A DNA stretch of 64,000 nt, from the IMG/VR virus record IMGVR_UViG_3300027806_000003, positions 1 through 64,000 of that record; one strand, written 5' to 3'. Below, one piece after another: positions 15,310 through 22,696 of this stretch (position 1 is the first letter of the stretch; each line of letters opens with the position of its first letter). The notes beneath the pieces were generated by a model that saw only the letters and a program-made list of their open reading frames with translations, was not told the origin of the DNA and did not search any database. Made by a program: the position numbers and the translations under genes. The DNA comes from a virus.

Positions 15310-16344
15310 TTACTCGGCCGCCATCACACCCTTGATGTTGAACGACGCCTCGATGTTCATCGCCAGCGGCAGAGCCGTCTGCATCGCGCCGATCAGGCGG
15401 TTGTGGGCGCCCTCGAATCGCTCGTACATCACCACCGACATGCCAAGGATGTCCTGGCTGCCCAGCGAATCGCCGCCCACGGGCGCGTTTTGGTTCAGGT
15501 GGATCAGCGTGCGGCCGAACTGCGGCTCAGCGCCGAAGGAGTCGGGGCTCACGTTTGTGGGCGTGTACGTCAGCAGCGCGTACTGGCGATCCCAGACGCG
15601 GCGGTTGACCGGCGACAGTCCGCGGCTGGCGTTGTTGCGGAGCATGCCCGCGATGTTCACGCGATCCACGCGGAAGATCTCGGCCATCTGCTCGGCCGTC
15701 AGCCGCGTGGGGTTGCGTCCGGCGTTGCCACCGGCAAACGTCGCCCTCACGGCGGTGTTGAGGCTGATCGGGCGGACAAGGTCCTGGCTGATCGTCAGCG
15801 TGTTGGGGCGGATGCCGCCGCTGGCCTTCTCGGCGGTGTCCAGACCGGTCAGGATCGTGCCGATGATGTCCGCGGCCGGATCGGTCCAGGCCGTGCCGAC
15901 GGTCACGCCCGTGGTTCCCGACGGCGGGAAGTTCGTGTCGTTGTTCAGGTACGCGCAGGTGTTCTGCTCGTAGGCCCGGACCACGTGCAGCGCGGTCAGT
16001 TCGGCGGCCTGCCGCTCGGCCTGATCGCGGATGCGCTCAGTCTGGCCGCGCAACTTGGTTTCGTCAAGGGCCAGCTCGAGGTTGTACTCCTCAAGGTCGT
16101 AGGACAGGAACTCCTGCGCACCCTCGATGCGGATGGCGCTGCCGCCGTATCCGCGCTTGGCGCTGCTGATGCCCTGGCTGTACACGGCCGTGGGCGTGAT
16201 CGGGATCTGCCCGTTGGTGTTCTCGACCACCAGCGCGGGGAAGATCGACAGCGCGACCGCGCCCTGCGTCAGCAGGCTGTACTTGCGGATCTCACCGTCA
16301 AGGTCGGGGCGGATCAGGCCGCCGTTTGCGGGGACAAATGCCAT
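15310..16344 (-). CDS. Major capsid protein, lambda E-like
   Basis: The 344-residue protein starts MAFVPANGGLIRPDLDGEIR after AGAAAGGACTCTGACC. It shows the features of lambda gpE-type capsid proteins: AIRIEGAQEFLSYDLEEYNLELALDETK pattern in the E-loop/N-arm region (given here only in part), a helix RIRDQAERQAAELTALHVVRA, and a C-terminal region ending in SFNIKGVMAAE. Length is close to the usual 340 residues. It follows the decoration protein gene as in lambda D-E order, and precedes a terminator, consistent with high expression. Confidence 0.85.
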   Translation of the reverse strand: MAFVPANGGLIRPDLDGEIRKYSLLTQGAVALSIFPALVVENTNGQIPITPTAVYSQGISSAKRGYGGSAIRIEGAQEFLSYDLEEYNLELALDETKLRGQTERIRDQAERQAAELTALHVVRAYEQNTCAYLNNDTNFPPSGTTGVTVGTAWTDPAADIIGTILTGLDTAEKASGGIRPNTLTISQDLVRPISLNTAVRATFAGGNAGRNPTRLTAEQMAEIFRVDRVNIAGMLRNNASRGLSPVNRRVWDRQYALLTYTPTNVSPDSFGAEPQFGRTLIHLNQNAPVGGDSLGSQDILGMSVVMYERFEGAHNRLIGAMQTALPLAMNIEASFNIKGVMAAE

Positions 16345-16415
16345 GGTCAGAGTCCTTTCTTGTTCGTTCTACCCGCACCGGCGGGCCGTTGTGTTCTTCG
16401 CGTCATATCGGGCAC

Positions 16416-16451
16416 GGCCGCGGGGACGCCGTCCTTGGCGTCCCCGCGGCC
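16416..16451 (-). promoter_or_regulatory. Perfect 15-bp stem hairpin before the capsid gene
   Basis: GGCCGCGGGGACGCC (16416-16430) and its exact complement (16437-16451) are separated by six bases. It lies between decoration and capsid genes. No T tract follows, so it may be a processing or stability structure rather than a terminator. Confidence 0.7.
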
Positions 16452-16473
16452 CCTGATGGGTCGTGGGTTGTTC

Positions 16474-17046
16474 TCAGTGCTGGATGATCAGCACTTCGTC
16501 GGTCGCCGCCAGCGTGCCAGCGGCGATGGTCACGTTGTTGCCGCTGGTCGTGACCGTCAGCGCGCCGCGATCCAGGCCCGCGTTGCTGCGCACCTGCACC
16601 TGCAAGCGCGTGCGGTTGGTCGGCTGGCCGACGTTGATCGTCACGCTGTTGGCCGCCGCGCCCGTGGCCGGACCGGCGTACAGGGTCGTGCGTCCGTCGT
16701 TGTCGAAGAGGATCGCCTCGATCTGCGCGTTGTCGCCGCTGGCCGTCTGCAGGGCAAGGCCGATGGCATCGCCGGTCGGCGTGGCGGTCACCTTGCCCGC
16801 GGCGTCGGGGTAGATCAGGCTCAGCGCCGTGATCGAGCCCGAGGCGGTCACCAGCGTTGCGCCGGGCACGCTGCGCGGCCAGAGGTCACCGGCCGCGCCC
16901 GCGGCGATCGTCGGTCCGATGTTGATCCCGTGCGGCACCTGGCCGGCACCGTTGAGGGTGATCGTCCCCGCCGCGCTGATGCGGCCCAGGCGAAACTGCG
17001 GGATGGCCACGGCGGCCGTTCCCTTGATCGTGTCGGTCACGTTCAT
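16474..17046 (-). CDS. Capsid decoration protein
   Basis: The 190-residue protein, starting MNVTDTIKGTAAVAIPQFRL after GAGAAGGAAAGGAATCGC, is Gly-, Ala- and Thr-rich and almost wholly beta. PTGDAIGLALQTASGDNAQI with a following LFDNDG resembles the conserved part of DUF2190-like and gpD-like cement proteins. It lies between the protease/scaffold gene and the major capsid gene, the slot used by lambda D. A prophage 2 protein of similar role is at 51544. Confidence 0.72.
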   Translation of the reverse strand: MNVTDTIKGTAAVAIPQFRLGRISAAGTITLNGAGQVPHGINIGPTIAAGAAGDLWPRSVPGATLVTASGSITALSLIYPDAAGKVTATPTGDAIGLALQTASGDNAQIEAILFDNDGRTTLYAGPATGAAANSVTINVGQPTNRTRLQVQVRSNAGLDRGALTVTTSGNNVTIAAGTLAATDEVLIIQH

Positions 17047-17169
17047 GCGATTCCTTTCCTTCTCGTGTGTGCGTGTGCGGCGACCGGTCCCGTGCCGCCT
17101 CTGGGGCCGTGGCCGGTGCCGTTGAATGTCGTTGCCCGTTTCTTAAAGGCTCTTGCCGCTCGGCCTTGG

Positions 17170-17742
17170 TCAGCCGATGAGTTCCTGCTGCAACCGCGTC
17201 AGGGCGGCGGGACCGAGCAGCCGATACCCGGCCGCGTCGACCTTCTTGGCCTCAGCGCAGGCGGCGGCAAAGTCGGCCTTCTTGGCGTACGCCGTGCGGA
17301 TGAGGCCTTCGGCCCGCTCGGTCGTCCCCTTGGCGTGCTCATGGCCATCGCCCCCCACGCCGCCGCTGGCGTTGCCCTGCGGGCCCTGGCCATCCTTGGC
17401 CAGGCTCAAGGGCGATCCATGCCCCTGGGCGGCGGTCGATGCGGCCTTCTTCACCCCCGCGTCGATCTTGCTCTGCAGCTCCGCGTTCTTGGCCTGCGCC
17501 GCCTTGAGCCGCTCACCGAGCACATCGGCAAAGGCCGCCTTGGCCTGGCTCATCGTCGCGCCGCGCTCCGCCTGGCCGAGCACAAACTCCGCCTCGCCCG
17601 CAAACGCGCTCTTGAGTTCGCCGATGCTCGCGGGCTTGTCCTGTGCCGCGGCGGGCGCGTTCTTGACCGCATCGGCCTGAATCTGGCCGATGAGCTCTTC
17701 GCCGCCGTCGAGCTTCTTGAGTCCTTCCAGTGTGATCGCCAT
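17170..17742 (-). CDS. Nested scaffold protein, Nu3-like
   Basis: An internal ATG of the protease gene at 17742 is preceded by AGGAAAGGA six bases away, a better ribosome binding site than that of the full gene. It would give a 190-residue protein starting MAITLEGLKKLDGGEELIGQ, alanine- and lysine-rich and largely helical with a coiled coil (ERLKAAQAKNAELQSKIDAG), as expected for a scaffold. Lambda makes scaffold Nu3 in the same way, from an internal start in gene C. Confidence 0.72.
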   Translation of the reverse strand: MAITLEGLKKLDGGEELIGQIQADAVKNAPAAAQDKPASIGELKSAFAGEAEFVLGQAERGATMSQAKAAFADVLGERLKAAQAKNAELQSKIDAGVKKAASTAAQGHGSPLSLAKDGQGPQGNASGGVGGDGHEHAKGTTERAEGLIRTAYAKKADFAAACAEAKKVDAAGYRLLGPAALTRLQQELIG

Positions 17743-18825
17743 GATCTGTCCTTTCCTGCCGCGCTGCGCGGCCCCTTGGGTGCTCCCGGCGTTGCCGCCG
17801 CGCTGGCCGCGGTCCGCCCGCAGCCGCGTCAGCGCCGCCGTCATATCCGTCACAACTTCATCAGCCAGCCCCGTGGCCACCGCTGCCGCACCGGCGTACC
17901 AGTGCTTGCCGCTCCAGCCCTGGGCGATCTCCACGCTCACGCCGCGGCCAGCGGCCACCGCCCGTGTGAACTGCTGGCCCATGGCGTCGATGTCTTCCTG
18001 GAGCGCCGCCCGCTGCGCATCGGTCAGCGGCTCGCGCCAGAGCTTCTTGATTTCGGCGCTGGCCACCGTCTGCGGCTTGATCCCCGCAATGGCCATCGCC
18101 TCAAAGTCCTCGTACCAGTGCAGCACCGTGCCGATGTTGCCGACCTCGGCATCGCTGGTGAGCATGAACAGCCCGGGCGTGCAGGCAGAGGCCAGGTAGA
18201 ACGCGGCGCTCATGCACCAACCCGCGCACATCACGCCGATGGGCTTGAGATCGCGCAGAGCCCTGATCTTCTCGGCCAGCGGGTCACACCCTATCGCTTC
18301 GCCACCGGGCGAATCGGCCACCATCAGAATCTCGCCAATCCGGGGGTCTTCGATCCCCGCCGTGATCGCCGCGGCGATGTCCTCGTACGCCGATGCAAAC
18401 GCGTTTCCGTTGCTGTCGATCGCGTCCTCGACCTTGCGCACCAGCGGCCCGCTGAGCGGGATCACCAGCGTCGAGCCCTGCACGCTCGGCGCGGCCAGCG
18501 ACCAGTACTCGCGTCCCGCGTAGGTGCTCAGGGCCTGCTTCTCGGGCGCGCTTGCGCCACCATCGTCGTGCCAGGCCGCCGGGCCAACAGCCGGTCCAGC
18601 AGCCGGGCCAGCATCCGCGCTCGCGTGATCAAGGCCGGCTCGTTTGCTCCGCACAGACCGTCCAGCGTCTCGCATCATCGCGTTTAGGCGGATGCCGCCG
18701 CTGACATCGACCTCGCCAAGGGCGACCCGGCGCAGCATCGCCCGCGCGGCCATGTCAACGCTCGCCTCGAGCATCCACGGCTTATTCATCGCAGCCGCGG
18801 CACGGATTGTCCAGTGCATGTGCAT
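17170..18825 (-). CDS. S49-family capsid maturation protease with C-terminal scaffold
   Basis: The 551-residue product has an N-terminal region of unclear start (ATG at 18825, alternatives at 18819 and 18789), then an S49/SppA-like domain: SPGGEAIG turn, nucleophile Ser206 in CAGWCMSAAFYLA, and the general-base lysine near 260 in AEIKKLWREPLT, followed by the family helix AALQEDIDAMGQQFTRAVAAGRG (in part). From residue 362 the sequence is scaffold-like. This fits lambda gpC: it would cleave portal and scaffold in the prohead. Position between portal and decoration gene agrees. Confidence 0.82.
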   Translation of the reverse strand: MHMHWTIRAAAAMNKPWMLEASVDMAARAMLRRVALGEVDVSGGIRLNAMMRDAGRSVRSKRAGLDHASADAGPAAGPAVGPAAWHDDGGASAPEKQALSTYAGREYWSLAAPSVQGSTLVIPLSGPLVRKVEDAIDSNGNAFASAYEDIAAAITAGIEDPRIGEILMVADSPGGEAIGCDPLAEKIRALRDLKPIGVMCAGWCMSAAFYLASACTPGLFMLTSDAEVGNIGTVLHWYEDFEAMAIAGIKPQTVASAEIKKLWREPLTDAQRAALQEDIDAMGQQFTRAVAAGRGVSVEIAQGWSGKHWYAGAAAVATGLADEVVTDMTAALTRLRADRGQRGGNAGSTQGAAQRGRKGQIMAITLEGLKKLDGGEELIGQIQADAVKNAPAAAQDKPASIGELKSAFAGEAEFVLGQAERGATMSQAKAAFADVLGERLKAAQAKNAELQSKIDAGVKKAASTAAQGHGSPLSLAKDGQGPQGNASGGVGGDGHEHAKGTTERAEGLIRTAYAKKADFAAACAEAKKVDAAGYRLLGPAALTRLQQELIG

Positions 18826-18835
18826 TCGCTATTGG

Positions 18836-18880
18836 CCCTCTACCCATGTGCGCCCGTGGAGCATTTCTATGTCCCACCGC
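18836..18880. repeat. Repeat family C, copy 1
   Basis: CTCTACCCATGTGCGCC, GTGGAGCATTTCTATGTC, nearly the same as 22493-22538. On the minus strand it supplies the GTAGAGGG that may act as ribosome binding site for the protease gene. Confidence 0.7.
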
Positions 18881-18903
18881 CAAACCGGCCCCGGCATCAA
18901 CAG

Positions 18904-18982
18904 ATCCTCCCCCGCCCAATGTCAGATTGGCCACCGGGGGAGGTGCCGCGGCCCAAATGTCATCCGGGCGGCGGAGGGGGTG
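18904..18982. repeat. Repeat family B, copy 4
   Basis: CTCCCCCGCCC arm, GTCAGATTGGCCACCGGGGG, GTGCCGCGGCCC, ending GCGGAGGGGGTG. Lies between family C copy 1 and an octamer array in one composite cassette. Confidence 0.75.
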
Positions 18983-18986
18983 CCTT

Positions 18987-19021
18987 TATTTGGTCATTTG
19001 ACCATTTGACCATTTGCCCAT
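18987..19021. repeat. Octamer array, ATTTGACC type
   Basis: About four and a half units of ATTTGACC/ATTTGGTC abutting the portal stop codon at 19022. Confidence 0.8.
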
Positions 19022-20638
19022 TTACGCTGGCGGCGCTTCGCCGCCAGCGGCCTGCCCCGGCATCAGCACCGGCTCGATGCCCAGCTCGCGCTCGATCTGC
19101 TTCTCCTCGCTGCGTTCGGCGGCCACGCTGGCAAAGTCGCGCCCGCCCAGCTGCTCGGCCGCTTCGCGCTTGCTCATGAGGTTCGCGTTGATCGCCGCCA
19201 CCAGCGCCGCCGTTTCCTTCTCCGGGTCAAACTGGCCGATGGGCAGGCCGATCCAACGCACGCCCATCGGGCTCAGCGCGTAGGCCAGTTCCTCTTGGCT
19301 CAGGTCGATCACGCCCGCCTGTGCCCACTCGCGCAGCCGCCACTGGTAGATCGGCGTGCACACGGTCCGCACAAAGTGCGCGAGCATCATCCGCCGCTGC
19401 CGCATCGCCATCATCACCGCCGTGCGTCCGGCGTAGGCGGTGCTCTGGCTGGCGTCCAAAAGCAGCACCTCCAGCGGCAGGCCCATGCGTGCCCCGAGCA
19501 CCCGCAGGAGCATCCGCAGGCTCGCGTCAAACGACGCGGCCGGGTACGGGCTCTGCGGCATGCTCACGGTCACATCCTCGCCGACATAGTGCACGCTGCC
19601 GGCCGGAATCTCCGTTGTCTTGGGGCTTGTCGGGCTGGCCGCCGCCTTGGGCGCGCCGATGAGCTTGCTGGTCAGTTCCGGCCTGCGCGAAGAAACAAAC
19701 GCCGCCAGCCGGCTGGTCAGGTCGCACGCGCGGATGTACGAGCTGAACATATCGTCGGCGCCGATGATCCGGTCGATCATCCCGCGCAGCGCGCTGATGC
19801 CGCGGTACTGGCTGATCTGATCCACGTTGGCCAGGAACACCGCGCCGCGTGCATCCACGCGCGCGATGTCCACACCGCTGGGCGCTCCGTCCTTGAACAC
19901 CGCCACGCGGTAGCGCAGCACGCGTCCGTCGCTATCGAGCTCCAGCCCCTCGGCGGGCAGATCCTGGCTCTGCGGCCTTGGCCCGTCTCGCACGAGCTGG
20001 GCCTCGACCATCTGCACCGTCCGGCCGACCATCGGATCGTCGCCCTGGGCCACCAGCACGCCCAGCACATCGCCGTCGAGGTACGCCGAGCGCAGCAGTT
20101 CCCGCTGCAGGCCGCCCCAGCCGTACCGCCGTGTGTGCTCGGCGCTCTCGGCCCATTCGATGAACAGGTCTTCGATCATCCGGGCCTTTTCGGTCCGGCC
20201 CTGCGGCAGCACGGTCTGCGGGTACAGCCCATCACCCAGCAGGAAGTCCACCGCGCTGTCGATCAGCAGCGGCGCGAGCGTGGTGGTGCGGTAGGCCTGG
20301 CGTGCGGCCCGGGCCACGGCGCTCCTTCGCGTCTCGCGGGCGATGCGTCCGCCCGCGGCATTGATCGGCGGCGAATCCTTGCGACCGCTCGACAGATCCG
20401 CTTCGGTGTACGGTGCGGAGCCTCGGCCGGCCGAGCCGAACGACGCCGACGCGTTCATGGCCGCGCCCGGTGCGGCCCTGCGCCACTGCCTGACCGACTC
20501 AAGTTGCGCCCGCGCAAGAGCCGACCGCGCCTCCGCCTCGGCCTTGTCGGCTCGCAGGCTCGCCACGCTGGCATCCACGCGCGCGCGCGTGATCGTCGCC
20601 ACCTTGCCGGTGGGCCTGTTGCTGGGCTTGCTGGCCAT
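19022..20638 (-). CDS. Portal protein, lambda B-like
   Basis: The ATG at 20638 follows AGGAAAGGG and gives 538 residues starting MASKPSNRPTGKVATITRAR. Features of lambda-type portals are visible: an N-terminal helical region, DSAVDFLLGDGLYPQT, the tail RYGWGGLQRELLRSAYLDGD, and a conserved MGLPLEVLLLDASQSTAYAG stretch with the following YQWRLREWA. The protein would form the dodecameric head vertex through which DNA enters. It lies between small head genes and the protease gene as in lambda B-C order. Confidence 0.85.
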   Translation of the reverse strand: MASKPSNRPTGKVATITRARVDASVASLRADKAEAEARSALARAQLESVRQWRRAAPGAAMNASASFGSAGRGSAPYTEADLSSGRKDSPPINAAGGRIARETRRSAVARAARQAYRTTTLAPLLIDSAVDFLLGDGLYPQTVLPQGRTEKARMIEDLFIEWAESAEHTRRYGWGGLQRELLRSAYLDGDVLGVLVAQGDDPMVGRTVQMVEAQLVRDGPRPQSQDLPAEGLELDSDGRVLRYRVAVFKDGAPSGVDIARVDARGAVFLANVDQISQYRGISALRGMIDRIIGADDMFSSYIRACDLTSRLAAFVSSRRPELTSKLIGAPKAAASPTSPKTTEIPAGSVHYVGEDVTVSMPQSPYPAASFDASLRMLLRVLGARMGLPLEVLLLDASQSTAYAGRTAVMMAMRQRRMMLAHFVRTVCTPIYQWRLREWAQAGVIDLSQEELAYALSPMGVRWIGLPIGQFDPEKETAALVAAINANLMSKREAAEQLGGRDFASVAAERSEEKQIERELGIEPVLMPGQAAGGEAPPA

Positions 20639-20662
20639 ATCGCGTTCGTCCCTTTCCTGCGT

Positions 20663-20712
20663 TGCCCTTTGCTGCTCTGCCGCTTTGCCCTTTGCTGCTT
20701 TGCCGATTTCCC
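20663..20712. repeat. Octamer array, TTTGCTGC type
   Basis: Six units of TTTGCTGC/TCTGCCGC/TTTGCCC directly upstream of the portal ribosome binding site. Confidence 0.8.
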
Positions 20713-20720
20713 GCGGCCGC

Positions 20721-21242
20721 TCAGCCCTCAAGTCTGCGCAGTTCCGCCTCCAGCGCGTACCGCTCGGCCACCAGCGGCTGGAAGATCTCCCGCTCCTGCC
20801 GCTCGTATTCGCGGGTGATCTCCTGCGCCTCGGCCTCGAGCTCTTCGATCACACGCTGGCGGCGAGAGTGGACCTCAGCCCGGCGCATCTTGATGTCGTC
20901 GAGCACCTTGACCGGCTGGCCGATCTGGTTCAGCCGCGTGCGGATCTGCCCCGCCCGCTCGGCCCGCGCACGCTCGGACCGCTCGTGCTCATCGGCATCG
21001 TGCGCATCGACCTCCGCGGCCGCATCCAGCTCAACATCGGTCTCAACATCCAGCTCGGTATCCTCCACCTCGGCACCGCTCGCACGCGCGCCCGCACCAG
21101 CATCAAACGGCGCGGTCTCATCCCCGGCCCCGGCGTCGAGCCCACCATCACCCACCGGCGTCTCCGCCGAGCCGCTGCGGTTTGTCGTGCTCAGCGTCGA
21201 GGCCGCCGCCGCGTTCACGTCTTTATTGCCCTTGCGTGCCAT
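20721..21242 (-). CDS. Acidic coiled-coil head-region protein
   Basis: The ATG at 21242 follows AAAGGAAACAAGC and gives 173 residues. Residues about 1-35 are low-complexity, 36-90 are acidic (EVEDTELDVETDVELDAAAE) and 95-173 form a long coiled coil (RRQRVIEELEAEAQEITREY). Residues about 11-30 are encoded by the antisense of a 61-bp segment that is also found in the integrase gene (32078-32138). No family recognised; the place between terminase and portal suggests a packaging or connector accessory. Confidence 0.65.
   Translation of the reverse strand: MARKGNKDVNAAAASTLSTTNRSGSAETPVGDGGLDAGAGDETAPFDAGAGARASGAEVEDTELDVETDVELDAAAEVDAHDADEHERSERARAERAGQIRTRLNQIGQPVKVLDDIKMRRAEVHSRRQRVIEELEAEAQEITREYERQEREIFQPLVAERYALEAELRRLEG
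21152..21212. repeat. 61-bp perfect direct repeat, copy 1
   Basis: Matches 32078-32138 base for base, starting CCACCGGCGTCTCC and ending GCCGCCGCCGC, with different flanks. Here it is antisense to the coiled-coil gene; in the other copy it is sense coding sequence of the integrase. Confidence 0.95.
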
Positions 21243-21249
21243 GCTTGTT

Positions 21250-21300
21250 TCCTTTTTGCTGCTCTGCTGATTTGCTGCTCTGCTGCTTTGAGCTTCGAGC
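21250..21300. repeat. Octamer array, TTTGCTGC/TCTGCTGA type
   Basis: Five to six units between the stop at 21305 and the ribosome binding site of the coiled-coil gene. Confidence 0.75.
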
Positions 21301-21304
21301 TTTG

Positions 21305-21547
21305 TCACACCACCACGTACGTCCCGCCCCCTCCGCCATTTCCATCACCGACCACCGCCGCCAGCATGCGTTCTTCCTCGATAAGCATGTTCAGAAGGCT
21401 CGTCAGCGAACCGCTGGCCACGCTCATGTTCCCGCCGCTGACATCCGGCCCGATCTTCTGCGTGACTTCGACGATGTGCAGCCGCAGCCGCGCCAGCCGC
21501 TCGGCATCGCTCGAGTACCCCCGCCAGTCCGCGTACTGCCACATCAT
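21305..21547 (-). CDS. Small head-joining-type protein
   Basis: An 80-residue protein starting MMWQYADWRGYSSDAERLAR, overlapping the upstream stop by ATGA. It is helical, with RLARLRLHIVEVTQKIG and LTSLLNMLIEEERMLAAVV, and ends in a Gly-rich tail. Position between the Nu1-like gene and the portal corresponds to lambda W (head completion), but sequence similarity to gpW is not obvious. It may also be a portal-associated helical peptide. Confidence 0.6.
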   Translation of the reverse strand: MMWQYADWRGYSSDAERLARLRLHIVEVTQKIGPDVSGGNMSVASGSLTSLLNMLIEEERMLAAVVGDGNGGGGGTYVVV

Positions 21548-22491
21548 GCCGCCTCCTGTTCCGTCGCTGCGTCCGCCATCACCGCCGCCCCCCCCGCCGC
21601 CGCTCCTGTTCCGCTCCGCTCCTGCAGCGCCGCCGCCGCCCGCTGGCGGATCTCCAGAACCAGTCTTTCGGCCGCGGCCCGCAGCCGGGCCACGCTCATG
21701 GGGTCCATCGGCTCGGCGCTCTGGCCGCGATCGCCGGCAACCGGCGGCAGGCCGATCTGTGCCAGGTCCGCCAGCCTCTGCGGCAGGCCGTCGATCGCGT
21801 GCACCAGCCCGGTGATCACCTCCTGCATCGCCGCCGCCGCCGCCGCACGGTCGACCAGCTCGCCGCGCTTGGCCTTCATGGCCATGTCCTTGCTGCTGGC
21901 CTCGATCAGCGCCCGCAGGTTCTCCGCGTCGGCCCTGGTCACCCGGCCGATCACTTCATTCAGCACGCCCGGGTCGCTGATCGATCGCCCGTTCAAGATC
22001 CGCATCAGGCTCAAGCCCTCGCCCTGCTCGGCCGCTTCCATGGCGGCCTCGCGCACAGCCTGCCCCAGCGGCGACTGGTCAAAGGCCTGCCCCGGCTCAC
22101 CGGCTGCGGTCGACCGACCACGGCCACCCCCGCGCCCATTCACACGCCCGGCCACGCTCCCGGCTACGCCGGACGCACGCCGCACGCCCCGCACGTTCAG
22201 CCCGGCCTTGCGTCCGGCCCCGCCGCGAATCCCGCCGTGGTGCGCGGTCGACGCCTCCACCGCGTGCGCCTTGTTCGTCTTTGCCCAGGCCACGCACGCG
22301 GCCTGGTCGAACCACCTCTGCCCGCTGGCCACCGTGTGCGGCATGCCGTCGCGCACGTAGTTCGTGATCGTCATGCGCGTCACGCCCAGCGCCTTGGCCA
22401 GCTTGCCCGCGCCGACCATTCCCGGCGGCGGCAACTCCGCCGCCCCCGGCAGCAGCAGCCCACCCGAGTTGTCGCCGGTTGCTTCGCCCAT
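21544..22491 (-). CDS. Nu1-like terminase small subunit
   Basis: The 315-residue protein starts MGEATGDNSGGLLLPG. Residues about 25-60 form a winged helix-turn-helix of the Nu1/MerR type (GAGKLAKALGVTRMTITNYV, then RDGMP and QRWFDQAACVAWA). The C-terminal half, with KRGELVDRAAAAAAMQEVIT and HAIDGLPQRLADLA, follows the pattern of lambda Nu1 after its DNA-binding domain. The middle is a Gly/Arg-rich linker. It would recognise cos or pac DNA. Unusually it lies after, not before, the large subunit gene. Confidence 0.7.
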   Translation of the reverse strand: MGEATGDNSGGLLLPGAAELPPPGMVGAGKLAKALGVTRMTITNYVRDGMPHTVASGQRWFDQAACVAWAKTNKAHAVEASTAHHGGIRGGAGRKAGLNVRGVRRASGVAGSVAGRVNGRGGGRGRSTAAGEPGQAFDQSPLGQAVREAAMEAAEQGEGLSLMRILNGRSISDPGVLNEVIGRVTRADAENLRALIEASSKDMAMKAKRGELVDRAAAAAAMQEVITGLVHAIDGLPQRLADLAQIGLPPVAGDRGQSAEPMDPMSVARLRAAAERLVLEIRQRAAAALQERSGTGAAAGGAAVMADAATEQEAA

Positions 22492-22492
22492 G

Positions 22493-22690
22493 GCCTCTAC
22501 CCATGTGCGCCGGTGGTGCATTTCTATGTCTCATCGCGCTCTTCGCACCTCCCCCGCTCGGCGGGGGAGGTGCCGAGTCCCAAGTGTCATTTGGGAGGCG
22601 GAGGGGGCGCCCGCCTTCAGCCCCAACGGGGCCGCGGCCTGCCCCCCAATAGCCACGGGTGGAGCCCGCGCTTCCCGGGCGCAGCCCGTG
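22493..22690. repeat. Composite cassette of repeat families C, B and A
   Basis: Family C copy 2 (22493-22538), family B copy 5 (22550-22611) and a partial family A (22619-22690) lie back to back in the gap between terminase stop and Nu1-like start. It shows the modular way these repeats are combined. Confidence 0.75.
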
Positions 22691-22696
22691 AACGCC

